Below are positions 34,106 to 42,482 of a stretch of DNA of 64,000 bases, in pieces; the stretch's first letter is position 1, and every line of letters starts with the position of its first letter. The notes beneath the pieces were generated by a model. That model was given only the letters and a program-made list of their open reading frames with translations. It had not been told where the DNA came from and made no database searches. Both the position numbers and the translations under genes were made by a program. This stretch comes from Streptomyces sp. NBC_00078 (GTDB taxonomy: Bacteria; Actinomycetota; Actinomycetes; Streptomycetales; Streptomycetaceae): positions 5,332,001 through 5,396,000 of the forward strand of contig NZ_JAPELX010000001.1 in NCBI RefSeq assembly GCF_026343335.1, in the 5' to 3' direction.

Positions 34106-34777
34106 TCACGCGCGCTGCCAGACCGTCACGGCGAGGTCGATGTGGTCGGCGTCCGGGATGCCGGTCACCTCGACGTAGGCGACCCGCAGGTTCTCCGTGC
34201 CGACGCAGGCCCGGTCGCCCTTCTGCACGTCCAGCGACGGCTGCCCCAGCCGGGTGTTGAGGAGCGTGGCGCACTGCGCCCGCGTCGGCGGCCGGGAGTC
34301 GGTCCAGCGGACGAGGGCGGAGGCGCCGTAGAGCTGGGCGGCTCCCTGGACGGCGACGTCGCCCACGGGGGCCCGGCCGGGCGGTACGTCGTCCAGGAAC
34401 CAGCCCCGCACACCCGCGGTGCCGTCCAGCCGCAGGGAGCCCTGCCAGCGCACCCGGCTCTCCGCGGTCGGCGCGGGGGCCGGCGTCGAGGCCGGAGCGG
34501 GGGTCTTCCCGGGCGTCGACGGCGGTGCGGTCGTCGGCTCGGGCGGGTCCGGGTGGGAGGCGGCCGTCGTGGGGCCGGGGGCCGGAGTGTCCGAGGCGGG
34601 CGTGGGCGGCGGCGTCGATGGCGAGGACGTGCCGCTCGCGGTCGGCGGGCGGTTCAGCGCGACGACCAGCGTCACCGTCGCCGTGATCAGGGCCGCCGTC
34701 AGTGTGCCGGTGAGCGTGATGAGCGCCGCCTTCACCCCGGTGTCCTGGCTTCGAAACCAGCGGAGAAACCTCACCAT
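34106..34777 (-). CDS. membrane-anchored Pro/Thr-rich protein
   Basis: A 223-residue protein: short cytoplasmic start (VRFLRWFRSQDTG), one transmembrane helix (LTAALITATVTLVVALN), a roughly 70-residue Pro/Ser/Thr-rich linker, and a folded extracellular domain (VRGWFLDDVPPG, ALVRWTDSRPPTRAQCATLL, LRVAYVEVTGIPDADHIDLA) with two Cys that could form a disulfide. Resembles Streptomyces serine-protease-like or sensor stalk proteins, but no family is recognised. Confidence 0.7.
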   Translation of the reverse strand: MVRFLRWFRSQDTGVKAALITLTGTLTAALITATVTLVVALNRPPTASGTSSPSTPPPTPASDTPAPGPTTAASHPDPPEPTTAPPSTPGKTPAPASTPAPAPTAESRVRWQGSLRLDGTAGVRGWFLDDVPPGRAPVGDVAVQGAAQLYGASALVRWTDSRPPTRAQCATLLNTRLGQPSLDVQKGDRACVGTENLRVAYVEVTGIPDADHIDLAVTVWQRA

Positions 34778-34837
34778 GGCGTCCCTCTCCTGCCGGATGG
34801 ACCGTCAACTGTACGTTCATGGAAGGGGCGTTGGCGA

Positions 34838-35551
34838 TCAGGGAGAACCGGCCGCGAGGTACTCGTACAGCATCCCCGCCCCTTCGAGCATCGCCCGCGT
34901 CCGCTCCGTCAGCGCCTGCCCGCGTGCGGTGATCGCCGCCCGCAGTGCCTCGCTGCTGCCCTCCCGGCGCAGGCCCTCCAGGACCGGGCGGATCTGGTCG
35001 AGGAGGTAGTCGCTGCGGCGCAGGGTGTGGACCAGCCGGGCGTCCCGCACGTCCGCCGGGCTGTACGTCCGGTACCGGGTCCCCCGCTCCCGCCCCGGCG
35101 CGAGCAGCCCCGCCTCCTCCCACACCCGCAGCGCGGACGGCCGTACGCCGAGCAGCGCGGCGACCTCTCCGACGCGCAGCCCGCCAGGGCCGGGCGCCGG
35201 CTGCGGATCCGCCCGCGCCAGCGCCTCCAACGCCTCACCGCACGCCCGGAGATCGGACCGCTCGGTGTGCCGGGCGGCGTGCGTGGCGTCCACCAGGGCG
35301 AGGGCGCCCGGGGTGTCCCCGGCGTGCACGGTCCGCATGATCCGGGTCGCCGCCACCGGTCCGTACCCCTTCAGTAACGCCCGGTACGTCAGCAGCGCGC
35401 GCCGGTGCGCATCGGTGAAGGTGCGGTGTCCGGACTCGGTACGGGTGGCCGGGGGCAGGACGCCCGCGTCCTCGTAGGTGCGGATCTGCTGGGTGGAGAC
35501 ACCGGCCAGGCGGGCGAGGTCCACGGGGCGGAGGTGGTCGGTGTTCGTCAT
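34838..35551 (-). CDS. MerR-family regulator with two helix-turn-helix domains
   Basis: A 237-residue protein with two MerR-type DNA-binding segments in tandem: LARLAGVSTQQIRTYEDAGV (residues 11-30) with GHRTF wing, and VGEVAALLGVRPSALRVWEE (about 126-145) with TRYRTYSPADV wing. Normal MerR proteins have one per chain and dimerise; this one may act as an intramolecular pair. No metal-binding Cys are seen. Divergent from the 35669 gene. ATG 35551 chosen because it precedes the first HTH. Confidence 0.85.
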   Translation of the reverse strand: MTNTDHLRPVDLARLAGVSTQQIRTYEDAGVLPPATRTESGHRTFTDAHRRALLTYRALLKGYGPVAATRIMRTVHAGDTPGALALVDATHAARHTERSDLRACGEALEALARADPQPAPGPGGLRVGEVAALLGVRPSALRVWEEAGLLAPGRERGTRYRTYSPADVRDARLVHTLRRSDYLLDQIRPVLEGLRREGSSEALRAAITARGQALTERTRAMLEGAGMLYEYLAAGSP

Positions 35552-35668
35552 CTGTCTGAAGAGTACGGTCGCGGGGCGACTCGGTCGGCACGGTTTCCGG
35601 ATCTTCACCAACAGGCGGATTCCAGGTGGAAACCGGGCGAGAACGACCCTGTCGCCTACGGTGAGGGC

Positions 35669-35971
35669 GTGGACGAAGAAGAGGACCAGCGCATGGCCGC
35701 CCTCGCCCCGGAGGTCTCCCGTCTCTCCATCGACCTGCTGCGCAGGGCGGTCGGCAGCTACCCGGCCGAACGGGTCGCCCAGGAGGCCCTGGAGTGCGCC
35801 GACGACGTCCTGGAGCGCTTCGGCACGGACGGCCTGCGCGTCCTCGTCATGAGTCTCGGATGCTGGGCGACGGTGCAGGTGGAGATCAACGCGCACGCTT
35901 CGGGCCGGCCGCCGGAGTCCCTCCTCGACGACATGCAGCTGACGTGGCTGGAGGCCGACCCGGAGGGCTGA
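35669..35971 (+). CDS. small acidic protein, unknown
   Basis: A 100-residue acidic protein, GTG start at 35669. Predicted helical: PEVSRLSIDLLRRAVGSYPA, VAQEALECADDVLERFGTDG, LRVLVMSLGCWATVQVEINA. No known domain recognised. It is divergent from the double-HTH MerR gene and may be controlled by it. Confidence 0.6.
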   Translation: MDEEEDQRMAALAPEVSRLSIDLLRRAVGSYPAERVAQEALECADDVLERFGTDGLRVLVMSLGCWATVQVEINAHASGRPPESLLDDMQLTWLEADPEG

Positions 35972-36026
35972 GTGCGGCTGGGACGCGCCGTCCTGGCGAA
36001 CGGGCCGGCCGCTGCGCGTGAGGCCG

Positions 36027-37013
36027 TCAGGTCGTGAGCCGGGCGTTCACCCTGAGCAGCAGCTTGCCCGTGCTCGTGCGAGTGCCCATCAGCCGGTGCG
36101 CCTCCGCCGCCTCCTCCAGCCCGAACTCCGCCGTCACCGGCAACGACACCGTGCCGTCCAGCACCTTCGCGAAGGCCCGCCCGGCGAGCGAACGCAGCTC
36201 GCCCGGAGCCGTCTTCGCCAGGGTCAGGATCGAGAATCCGCCGACCGAGATCCCCGTCGGGTACAGCTCGGGCTGCCCCACGCTCCACGCCGGAGCCGAA
36301 CTCGCGTTGCCGAAGGAGACCAGGCGCCCGAAGACCGCGAGCGAGGCCAGGCTCGACCGGAGGGTCTCGCCGCCGACCGGGTCGAGGGCGAGGTCGACCC
36401 CGCGGCCGTCCGTCGCCGCCCGCACCGCGTCCTTGAACTCCCCGACGAACACCTCGTCGTACCCGTACTCGCGCGCGTGGGCGGCCTTGGCCTCGCCCGA
36501 CACCACCCCGTACACCCTGCCGGCGCCCGCGGCCTTCGCCAACTGCCCCACCACCGTGCCGACTCCGCCCGCCGCGCCCTGCACGAGCACCGTCTCCCCG
36601 GGCTGCAGCCGGCCCACGGTGTGCACCAGGGCGTACGCCGTCGGCAGTACGGCCGGCAAGGTCGCCGCCGTACGCAGATCGACGCCCGCCGGGACCGGGA
36701 AGACCGCCGAGGCGTTCGCCAGCACCACGTCCGCGTAGGCGCCGCCCTCGGTCATCGCGGTCACCTCCTGGCCGACGGACAGCCCCGTCACGCCCTCGCC
36801 GACGGCCCGGATCCGCCCGGAGGCTTCGAGCCCGGGCACGAAGGGCAACTGCGGCACCCGGTAGCCCTCCCCGCGTGCCTTGAGGTCCGCGAAGTTGATC
36901 CCGGTGTACGCCACCTCGACGCTCACCCGGCCGGGACCCGGCTCGGGCACCTCGGCCTCCACCACCTTCAGGACCTCGGGACCGCCGTACTCCTTGATCT
37001 CGACCGCGCGCAT
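36027..37013 (-). CDS. zinc-free quinone oxidoreductase (MDR family)
   Basis: A 328-residue NADPH:quinone-reductase-like protein. Seen: AVEIKEYGGPEVLKVVE, TGINFADLKARGEGY, PFVPGLEASG, and the nucleotide-binding VLVQGAAGGVGTVVGQLAKA (GxGxxG) with DLALDPVGGETL. Lacks the zinc cysteines of alcohol dehydrogenases. Divergent from an ArsR-family gene with an inverted repeat between them, so its expression is probably controlled by that regulator. Confidence 0.9.
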   Translation of the reverse strand: MRAVEIKEYGGPEVLKVVEAEVPEPGPGRVSVEVAYTGINFADLKARGEGYRVPQLPFVPGLEASGRIRAVGEGVTGLSVGQEVTAMTEGGAYADVVLANASAVFPVPAGVDLRTAATLPAVLPTAYALVHTVGRLQPGETVLVQGAAGGVGTVVGQLAKAAGAGRVYGVVSGEAKAAHAREYGYDEVFVGEFKDAVRAATDGRGVDLALDPVGGETLRSSLASLAVFGRLVSFGNASSAPAWSVGQPELYPTGISVGGFSILTLAKTAPGELRSLAGRAFAKVLDGTVSLPVTAEFGLEEAAEAHRLMGTRTSTGKLLLRVNARLTT

Positions 37014-37031
37014 GCCGGACCACCCCTGACT

Positions 37032-37087
37032 CGAGTGTTCAATGAAAAGCGAACACTGGCGAGTGTATGGTTTTCATCGAACACTCG
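37032..37087. promoter_or_regulatory. operator region between oxidoreductase and ArsR genes
   Basis: CGAGTGTTC (37032-37040) and its complement GAACACTCG (37079-37087) flank a pair of related TTCAATGAAAA / TTTTCATCGAA half-sites. Placed exactly between divergent starts, it is the likely binding site of the ArsR-family regulator. Confidence 0.55.
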
Positions 37088-37109
37088 GCAAGGCGTGAAG
37101 GAGCTTCGC

Positions 37110-37445
37110 ATGACGCAGCGCACCAGTCATCGGACCGCCCCCGAGCACACCCACCCCGACGATGTTCCCGTCCAGACCGCACTCGCCGCACTCGCCGACC
37201 CCGTACGCATCGGCCTGGTAAGGGAGTTGGCGGGATCGCAGGAGTGGTCGCGCAGCTGCGGCAGCTTCGACGTGCCGGTCGGCAAGGCGGCCCTGAGCCA
37301 TCACTTCGCGGTGCTGCGGGGCGCGGGCCTTGTGGAGCAGCGGGACGATGGGCCCAGGCGGGTCAACCGGTTGCGGAGGGCGGAGTTCGAAGCCCGGTTC
37401 CCGGGACTGCTGGAGCTGGTCCTGCGGGGCGAGCCGACGCCCTGA
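37110..37445 (+). CDS. ArsR-family winged-helix regulator
   Basis: A 111-residue HTH protein: ALAALADPVRIGLVRELAGS, SFDVPVGKAALSHHFAVLRGAGLVEQRDDG, RRVNRLRRAEFEARFPGLLEL. ATG 37110 follows GAAGGAG. There are no obvious metal-binding Cys pairs apart from SCGSF, so it may sense a redox or quinone-type signal. Divergent from the quinone oxidoreductase. Confidence 0.87.
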   Translation: MTQRTSHRTAPEHTHPDDVPVQTALAALADPVRIGLVRELAGSQEWSRSCGSFDVPVGKAALSHHFAVLRGAGLVEQRDDGPRRVNRLRRAEFEARFPGLLELVLRGEPTP

Positions 37446-37608
37446 ACGCCCTCGCCGAGCCCATCCCCGAGAAGGCGTACGGAGAGAGCGGCAGCAGGTA
37501 CGTCACGGTCGAACACGTCGATCAGGCCTGGCCCTTCGGCATCGCCGGCCCGCTGTCACCACAGTTCAAGCCATGTGCGTTCTCGGCCAGTTGGCGCGAA
37601 CCGGCTGG

Positions 37609-38004
37609 TCAGTCCGCGCTGGGCTCCTCGCCCCGCTCGCGTCGCCGCAGCTCCTCCTCGCGGCGCCGCAGGTCGGCCTCCCAGTCCTTGAGGAGCGCCT
37701 CGTCCTTCTTGTTCTCTTCCTTCAGGGACTTCAGGAACTCGGGGTTGTCGTCGGGCGCGACGAACTCCGTGCGGTGGTTGCGGTGCCACTCCGAGGGTGT
37801 GGACCCGCCGGCCGGGGCGCCGCGCTGCTTGCCCGCGAGCAGCCAGGCGACCGGACCGACCAGCACCTCGCCGAACAGCAGGATGATGAGCACCCAGACC
37901 ACCTTGGGCAGCCCGCGCACCTGCTCCTCGGGGGTGTTCAGGCAATCGATGAAGGCGTAGATCCACAGCGCCAGGACCAGCAGGAACGGCAGATACCTGA
38001 CCAT
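37609..38004 (-). CDS. PLDc_N-domain membrane protein
   Basis: A 131-residue protein with two transmembrane helices (YLPFLLVLALWIYAFIDCL; VVWVLIILLFGEVLVGPVAWLL), the short phospholipase-D-nuclease N-terminal type domain, followed by a charged coiled-coil tail (LKEENKKDEALLKDWEADLR). Common next to the menaquinone decarboxylase gene, with which it is divergent. Role unknown. Confidence 0.8.
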   Translation of the reverse strand: MVRYLPFLLVLALWIYAFIDCLNTPEEQVRGLPKVVWVLIILLFGEVLVGPVAWLLAGKQRGAPAGGSTPSEWHRNHRTEFVAPDDNPEFLKSLKEENKKDEALLKDWEADLRRREEELRRRERGEEPSAD

Positions 38005-38092
38005 GGTGGTGCGATCCCCCAGGAGACGGTGAAGGGGCGCTCCACGGCCCCGGTGACGGGGTCAGGGTAGCGGGTGACCGATACTGGGACGC

Positions 38093-39544
38093 ATGGCTTA
38101 CGACGATCTTCGCTCCCTGCTCAGGGCATTGGAACGCGAGGGCGACCTCAAGCGCGTCAAGGCCGAGGTCGACCCGTACCTGGAGGTCGGGGAGATCGTC
38201 GACCGGGTACAGAAGTCGGGGGGACCGGCGCTGCTCTTCGAGAACGTGAAGGGCTCCGCGATGCCCCTCGCGATGAACGTCTTCGGGACCGACCGCCGGC
38301 TGCTGAAGGCCCTGGGGCTGAAGTCGTACGGGGACATCTCCGAGAAGATCGGCGGACTGCTGCGCCCCGAGCTGCCGCACGGCTTCGTCGGCGTCCGCGA
38401 GGCCTTCGGGAAACTCGGCGCGATGACGCACGTACCGCCGAAGAAGGTGAAGGAAGCCCCCGTACAGGAGGTCGTCCTCACCGGCGACGACGTGGACCTG
38501 GAGCAGCTGCCGGCCCTGTTCACCTGGCCGCAGGACGGCGGGTCCTTCTTCAACCTGGGGCTCACCCACACCAAGGACCCGGAGAGCGGCATCCGGAACC
38601 TGGGCCTGTACCGGCTGCAGCGCCACGACAGGCGCACCATCGGCATGCACTGGCAGATCCACAAGGACAGCCGCAACCACTACCAGGTCGCGGCGCGCAG
38701 GGGCGAGCGGCTGCCGGTCGCGATCGCCTTCGGATGTCCGCCCGCGGTGACGTACGCCTCCACCGCGCCGCTGCCCGGCGACATCGACGAGTACCTCTTC
38801 GCCGGGTTCATCGCCGGCAAGCGCATCGAGATGGTCGACTGCAAGACCGTTCCGCTGCAGGTGCCGGCCCAGGCGGAGGTCGTGATCGAGGGCTGGCTGG
38901 AGCCCGGAGAGATGCTCCCCGAGGGCCCCTTCGGCGACCACACCGGCTTCTACACCCCGCAGGAGCCCTTCCCCGCGCTGAAGATCGACTGCGTGACGAT
39001 GCGGAAGCGGCCGCTGCTTCAGTCGATCGTCGTAGGCCGCCCTCCGACGGAGGACGGACCTCTCGGCCGTGCGACGGAGCGGTTCTTCCTCCCGCTGCTG
39101 AAGATCATCGTCCCGGACATCGTGGACTACCACCTGCCCGAGGCCGGCGGCTTCCACAACTGCGCGATCGTCTCGATCGACAAGAAGTACCCCAAGCACG
39201 CCCAGAAGGTCATGCACGCTGTCTGGGGGGCACACATGATGTCCCTGACGAAGCTGATCGTGGTCGTGGACTCCGACTGCGACGTCCACGACCTCCACGA
39301 GGTCGCGTGGCGGGCCCTCGGCAACACCGACTACGCCCGGGACCTCAGCGTCGTCGAGGGCCCCGTCGACCACCTCGACCATGCCTCCTACCAGCAGTTC
39401 TGGGGCGGCAAGGCGGGCATCGACGCGACGAGGAAGTGGCCCGAGGAGGGCTACACACGCGACGGCGGCTGGCCCGACATGGTGGTGTCCGACCCCGAGA
39501 CGGCGGCGAAGGTCGACCGTCGTTGGAAGGAGTACGGCCTTTGA
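38093..39544 (+). CDS. UbiD-family menaquinone biosynthesis decarboxylase
   Basis: A 483-residue prenyl-FMN-dependent decarboxylase (the SCO4490-type of the futalosine pathway). Seen: DLRSLLRALEREGDLKRVKAEV, RNLGLYRLQRHDRRTIGMHW, PVAIAFGCPPAVTYASTAPLP, EGPFGDHTGFYTPQEPFP with the catalytic Glu region, and AHMMSLTKLIVVVDSDCDVHD. It removes the carboxylate from the prenylated naphthoate after MqnP. Its stop overlaps the next start (TTGA). Confidence 0.93.
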   Translation: MAYDDLRSLLRALEREGDLKRVKAEVDPYLEVGEIVDRVQKSGGPALLFENVKGSAMPLAMNVFGTDRRLLKALGLKSYGDISEKIGGLLRPELPHGFVGVREAFGKLGAMTHVPPKKVKEAPVQEVVLTGDDVDLEQLPALFTWPQDGGSFFNLGLTHTKDPESGIRNLGLYRLQRHDRRTIGMHWQIHKDSRNHYQVAARRGERLPVAIAFGCPPAVTYASTAPLPGDIDEYLFAGFIAGKRIEMVDCKTVPLQVPAQAEVVIEGWLEPGEMLPEGPFGDHTGFYTPQEPFPALKIDCVTMRKRPLLQSIVVGRPPTEDGPLGRATERFFLPLLKIIVPDIVDYHLPEAGGFHNCAIVSIDKKYPKHAQKVMHAVWGAHMMSLTKLIVVVDSDCDVHDLHEVAWRALGNTDYARDLSVVEGPVDHLDHASYQQFWGGKAGIDATRKWPEEGYTRDGGWPDMVVSDPETAAKVDRRWKEYGL

Positions 39545-40443
39545 GCAGCGCATCCGCCGCGATCCCGCAGCCAGGACGCACCAAGGCGTTCCTCCGCCTG
39601 GTGATGATCGAGCACTCGGTCTTCGCCCTGCCCTTCGCCTACATCGCCGCCCTCACGGCGATGTTCCAGTGGGACAGGAACATCCACTGGGGGCGGCTGC
39701 TCCTGGTCACCATCTGCATGGTGGGCCTGCGCACCTTCGCCATGGCGGTCAACCGGATCATCGACCGCGAGATCGACGCCCGTAACCCGCGCACGGCGCA
39801 CCGCGAACTGGTCACCGGCGCGATGACGGTGAAGCACGCCTGGACGGGCGCCCTGGTCGCCCTGGTGGTCTTCCTGGGCTCGGCGGCCCTGCTGAACCCG
39901 CTCTGCCTCGCCCTGGCGCCCATCGCGGTGATTCCGATGGTGGTCTACCCCTACGGGAAACGCTTCACGAACTTCCCCCAGGCCATCCTCGGCCTCGCGC
40001 AGGCGATGGGCCCCGTCGGCGGCTGGCTCGCGATCAGCGGGGAGTGGTCCTGGGACGCCACGATCCTCGGCCTCGCGGTCGGCATCTGGATCGGCGGCTT
40101 CGACCTGATCTACGCCTGCCAGGACGTCGAGACCGACCGCGAGATCGGCGTCCTGTCGGTCCCGGCCCGCTTCGGCATCCCGGCCGCGGTGTGGGGCGCC
40201 CGGGCCTGCCACACGGTGACCACGGCGCTCTTCGTCTGGTACGCGGTGGTGACGGACGCGGGCGGCTTCTTCTGGGTCGGCCTGATGATCGTCGCCGGCG
40301 CGTTCGTCTACGAGCACTCCATCGTGCGCCCGCACGACCTGACCCGCCTGAACAGGGCGTTCTTCAGCGTCAACGGCTTCATCGGCATCGCCCTGTTCGC
40401 ATGCGCGCTCCTGGACCTGCTGGTGCGCGGGCTCACGGTGTAG
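39541..40443 (+). CDS. mqnP: menaquinone biosynthesis prenyltransferase MqnP
   Basis: A 300-residue UbiA-superfamily prenyltransferase with many helices. First Asp motif region AVNRIIDREIDARNPRTAHRE (NRxxDxxxD), second YACQDVETDREIGVLSV. TTG start at 39541 within the UbiD stop. It attaches the polyprenyl tail to dihydroxynaphthoate in the membrane. Works with the adjacent UbiD/UbiX-type genes. Confidence 0.93.
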   Translation: MSSASAAIPQPGRTKAFLRLVMIEHSVFALPFAYIAALTAMFQWDRNIHWGRLLLVTICMVGLRTFAMAVNRIIDREIDARNPRTAHRELVTGAMTVKHAWTGALVALVVFLGSAALLNPLCLALAPIAVIPMVVYPYGKRFTNFPQAILGLAQAMGPVGGWLAISGEWSWDATILGLAVGIWIGGFDLIYACQDVETDREIGVLSVPARFGIPAAVWGARACHTVTTALFVWYAVVTDAGGFFWVGLMIVAGAFVYEHSIVRPHDLTRLNRAFFSVNGFIGIALFACALLDLLVRGLTV

Positions 40444-40536
40444 CGGGCTCACCGTGCAGGCACAGGGGTGGTGCGGGCCGGCGGCGGAGCAGGCACGCCG
40501 TCGCCAGACCCGTCACCGGGCCGAAGGTGCGCGGCC

Positions 40537-41142
40537 TCACCGTCCGAGCGCCGCAGTGGTGGGGGACCGGCGGCCGAACCAGAACGCCGTCGCCACGCCC
40601 GTCGCCAGGCCGATCAGGTGGGCCTGCCAGCTGACGCCCGTCTGCAGCGGGGAGAGGCCGAACAGGATCGAGCCGCCCCAGACCGCACCCACCAGCAGGC
40701 CGACCACGACTCCGAGCGGGCGGCGCTCCACGAAGCCGCTGACCAGCAGGAAGCCGAAGAGGCCGAAGATCAGGCCGGAGGCACCCGCCGTGTTGCTGTG
40801 CGCCGGGGCCGTCAGCCACACACCCAGCCCGTCGGCCACGATGACGACCATGCACACCGCGGCGAACCGGCGCAGGCCGCCCAGGGCCGCGAGAAAGCCC
40901 ATGACCAGCAGCGGCACGCTGTTGGCGGCCACATGGGCGAAGCCGAAGTGGATGAACGCGGCCGGGACGACGTCGATCAGCTCGGACGGCTCGCGCGGTG
41001 TGATGCCCAGGCCGTCCAGTGCGTGGCCGCTGACCACGTCGATCACTTCCAGCAGCCACAGCAGGGCCACCCAGCCCACCATCAGCTTGGCCGCGGCCTT
41101 GGCGCGCTCCGCGCGCGACCACTCAAGCTCCGTACCCGACAT
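40537..41142 (-). CDS. rhomboid-family intramembrane protease
   Basis: A 201-residue six-helix protein. Catalytic Ser in NTAGASGLIFGLFGF (GxSG), catalytic His in SWQAHLIGLATG, and HFGFAHVAANSVPLLVMGF as the family's helix 2 His-Asn segment. ATG 41142 chosen; upstream translation is not rhomboid-like. It cleaves membrane substrates; targets unknown. It lies convergent to mqnP and divergent from the UbiX gene. Confidence 0.88.
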   Translation of the reverse strand: MSGTELEWSRAERAKAAAKLMVGWVALLWLLEVIDVVSGHALDGLGITPREPSELIDVVPAAFIHFGFAHVAANSVPLLVMGFLAALGGLRRFAAVCMVVIVADGLGVWLTAPAHSNTAGASGLIFGLFGFLLVSGFVERRPLGVVVGLLVGAVWGGSILFGLSPLQTGVSWQAHLIGLATGVATAFWFGRRSPTTAALGR

Positions 41143-41233
41143 GGCACCCCCCACTGCTCCCTCGTCCCCTCCAGGGAACGCCCGGACCCCCTTGCCCGGT
41201 TCCCACCCCGCGGCGCCGGATAGGCTCGGTGTC

Positions 41234-41917
41234 GTGAACCCAGTCAAGCCAGGAGAGACGCCGCGTACGCCTTGGATCGTAGGGGTCTCCGGTGCTTCCG
41301 GCACCCCCTATGCCGCCTCGGTGCTGCGCGCGCTGCTCGACGCCGGCGAGAGCGTGGACCTGGTGGTCAGCCGGGCCTCGCGGCTCACCATGCTGGACGA
41401 GACGGGGATCTCCTTCCGGGACGCCCACTGGCAGGACGACCTGCGTGAATGGCTGTCCCGGGGCGCCGACGGAAAGCCGGGGACCTTTCCGGTGGACATC
41501 GGGGGCGTACGGCACTGGAGCGCGGGGGACCTCGCCGCCGGCCCGTCCTCGGGGTCGTATCCGAGCAAGGGCATGCTGATCGTGCCCGCCTCCACGGCCT
41601 GCGTGGCCGGTGTCGCGCTCGGCCTCTCCAAGGACCTGTTGCAGCGGGCGGCGAGCGTCACCCTGAAGGAGCGCCGCCCGCTGGTGGTGGCCGTACGCGA
41701 GACCCCGCTCAGCGGCCAGACCCTGCGCCATCTCGTCACCCTGGACGACGCCGGCGCGAGTGTCGTACCGGCCTCACCGGGCTTCTACGCGGGCGCGACC
41801 CACATCCAGGACCTCGTGGACTTCGTCGCCGGACGGGTGCTGGACGCGGCGGGCGTCGAGCACGGCCTCTACCGGCGGTGGAAGGGCGAACTGGGCGGCG
41901 GCACGCCGGGCCGGTAG
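41234..41917 (+). CDS. UbiX-like flavin prenyltransferase
   Basis: A 227-residue flavoprotein of the UbiX/Pad1 family, which makes prenyl-FMN for the UbiD-type decarboxylase. Seen: WIVGVSGASGTPYAASVLRAL, VVSRASRLTMLDE, YPSKGMLIVPASTACVAGVALG, LVVAVRETPLSGQTLRHLV. GTG start. Precedes the Lrp regulator and mqnE. Confidence 0.92.
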   Translation: MNPVKPGETPRTPWIVGVSGASGTPYAASVLRALLDAGESVDLVVSRASRLTMLDETGISFRDAHWQDDLREWLSRGADGKPGTFPVDIGGVRHWSAGDLAAGPSSGSYPSKGMLIVPASTACVAGVALGLSKDLLQRAASVTLKERRPLVVAVRETPLSGQTLRHLVTLDDAGASVVPASPGFYAGATHIQDLVDFVAGRVLDAAGVEHGLYRRWKGELGGGTPGR

Positions 41918-41973
41918 CAGTACCTCTCACCTCTCATCACTTCGGGAACTCTTCAGCGGAAGGCTTCGATCGC

Positions 41974-42429
41974 ATGGACGCGGTGGACAGGCAGCTCATC
42001 CAGGCCCTGAGAGAGAACGGCCGGGCCTCCTACGCGGAGCTGGGGCGCCTCGTCGGTCTGTCGGGACCCAGCGTCACCGACCGCATCAACCGGCTGGAGG
42101 CGGCCGGTGTCATCACCGGCTACCGCGCCACCGTCGACTCCGCCTCCCTCGGCCTCGGCGTCACCGCCCTCATCGGCATCTCGCTGTCCGACGCGGCCGA
42201 CCACGAGGACGTGGCCCGCCGGCTGAAGGACCTCGGCGAGATCGAGGACTGCTGGTTCATCGCGGGCGACGACTCGTACATGCTCAAGGTGCGTTCGCCG
42301 GACGTGGACGGGCTGGAGAAGACCATCCGGCGGCTCAGCGGCACCAAGGGCGTGTCCCGGACCCGTACCACCATCGTGCTCTCCACGAAGTGGGAGAACC
42401 GGGTCGGAGAGCTGCCCGAAGAGGCGTAG
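41974..42429 (+). CDS. Lrp/AsnC-family regulator
   Basis: A 151-residue regulator: N-terminal HTH (DRQLIQALRENGRASYAELG, LSGPSVTDRINRLEAAGV) and C-terminal RAM ligand-binding domain (LGVTALIGISLSDAADHEDV, WFIAGDDSYMLKVRSPDV). It lies between the UbiX and mqnE genes, so it may respond to an amino acid or pathway product. Start ATG 41974. Confidence 0.9.
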   Translation: MDAVDRQLIQALRENGRASYAELGRLVGLSGPSVTDRINRLEAAGVITGYRATVDSASLGLGVTALIGISLSDAADHEDVARRLKDLGEIEDCWFIAGDDSYMLKVRSPDVDGLEKTIRRLSGTKGVSRTRTTIVLSTKWENRVGELPEEA

Positions 42430-42482
42430 ACGTACGGTTGTCGAAGTGGTTGTCGCGGGGGTCGTCGGAGAGAGGTGTGGGC

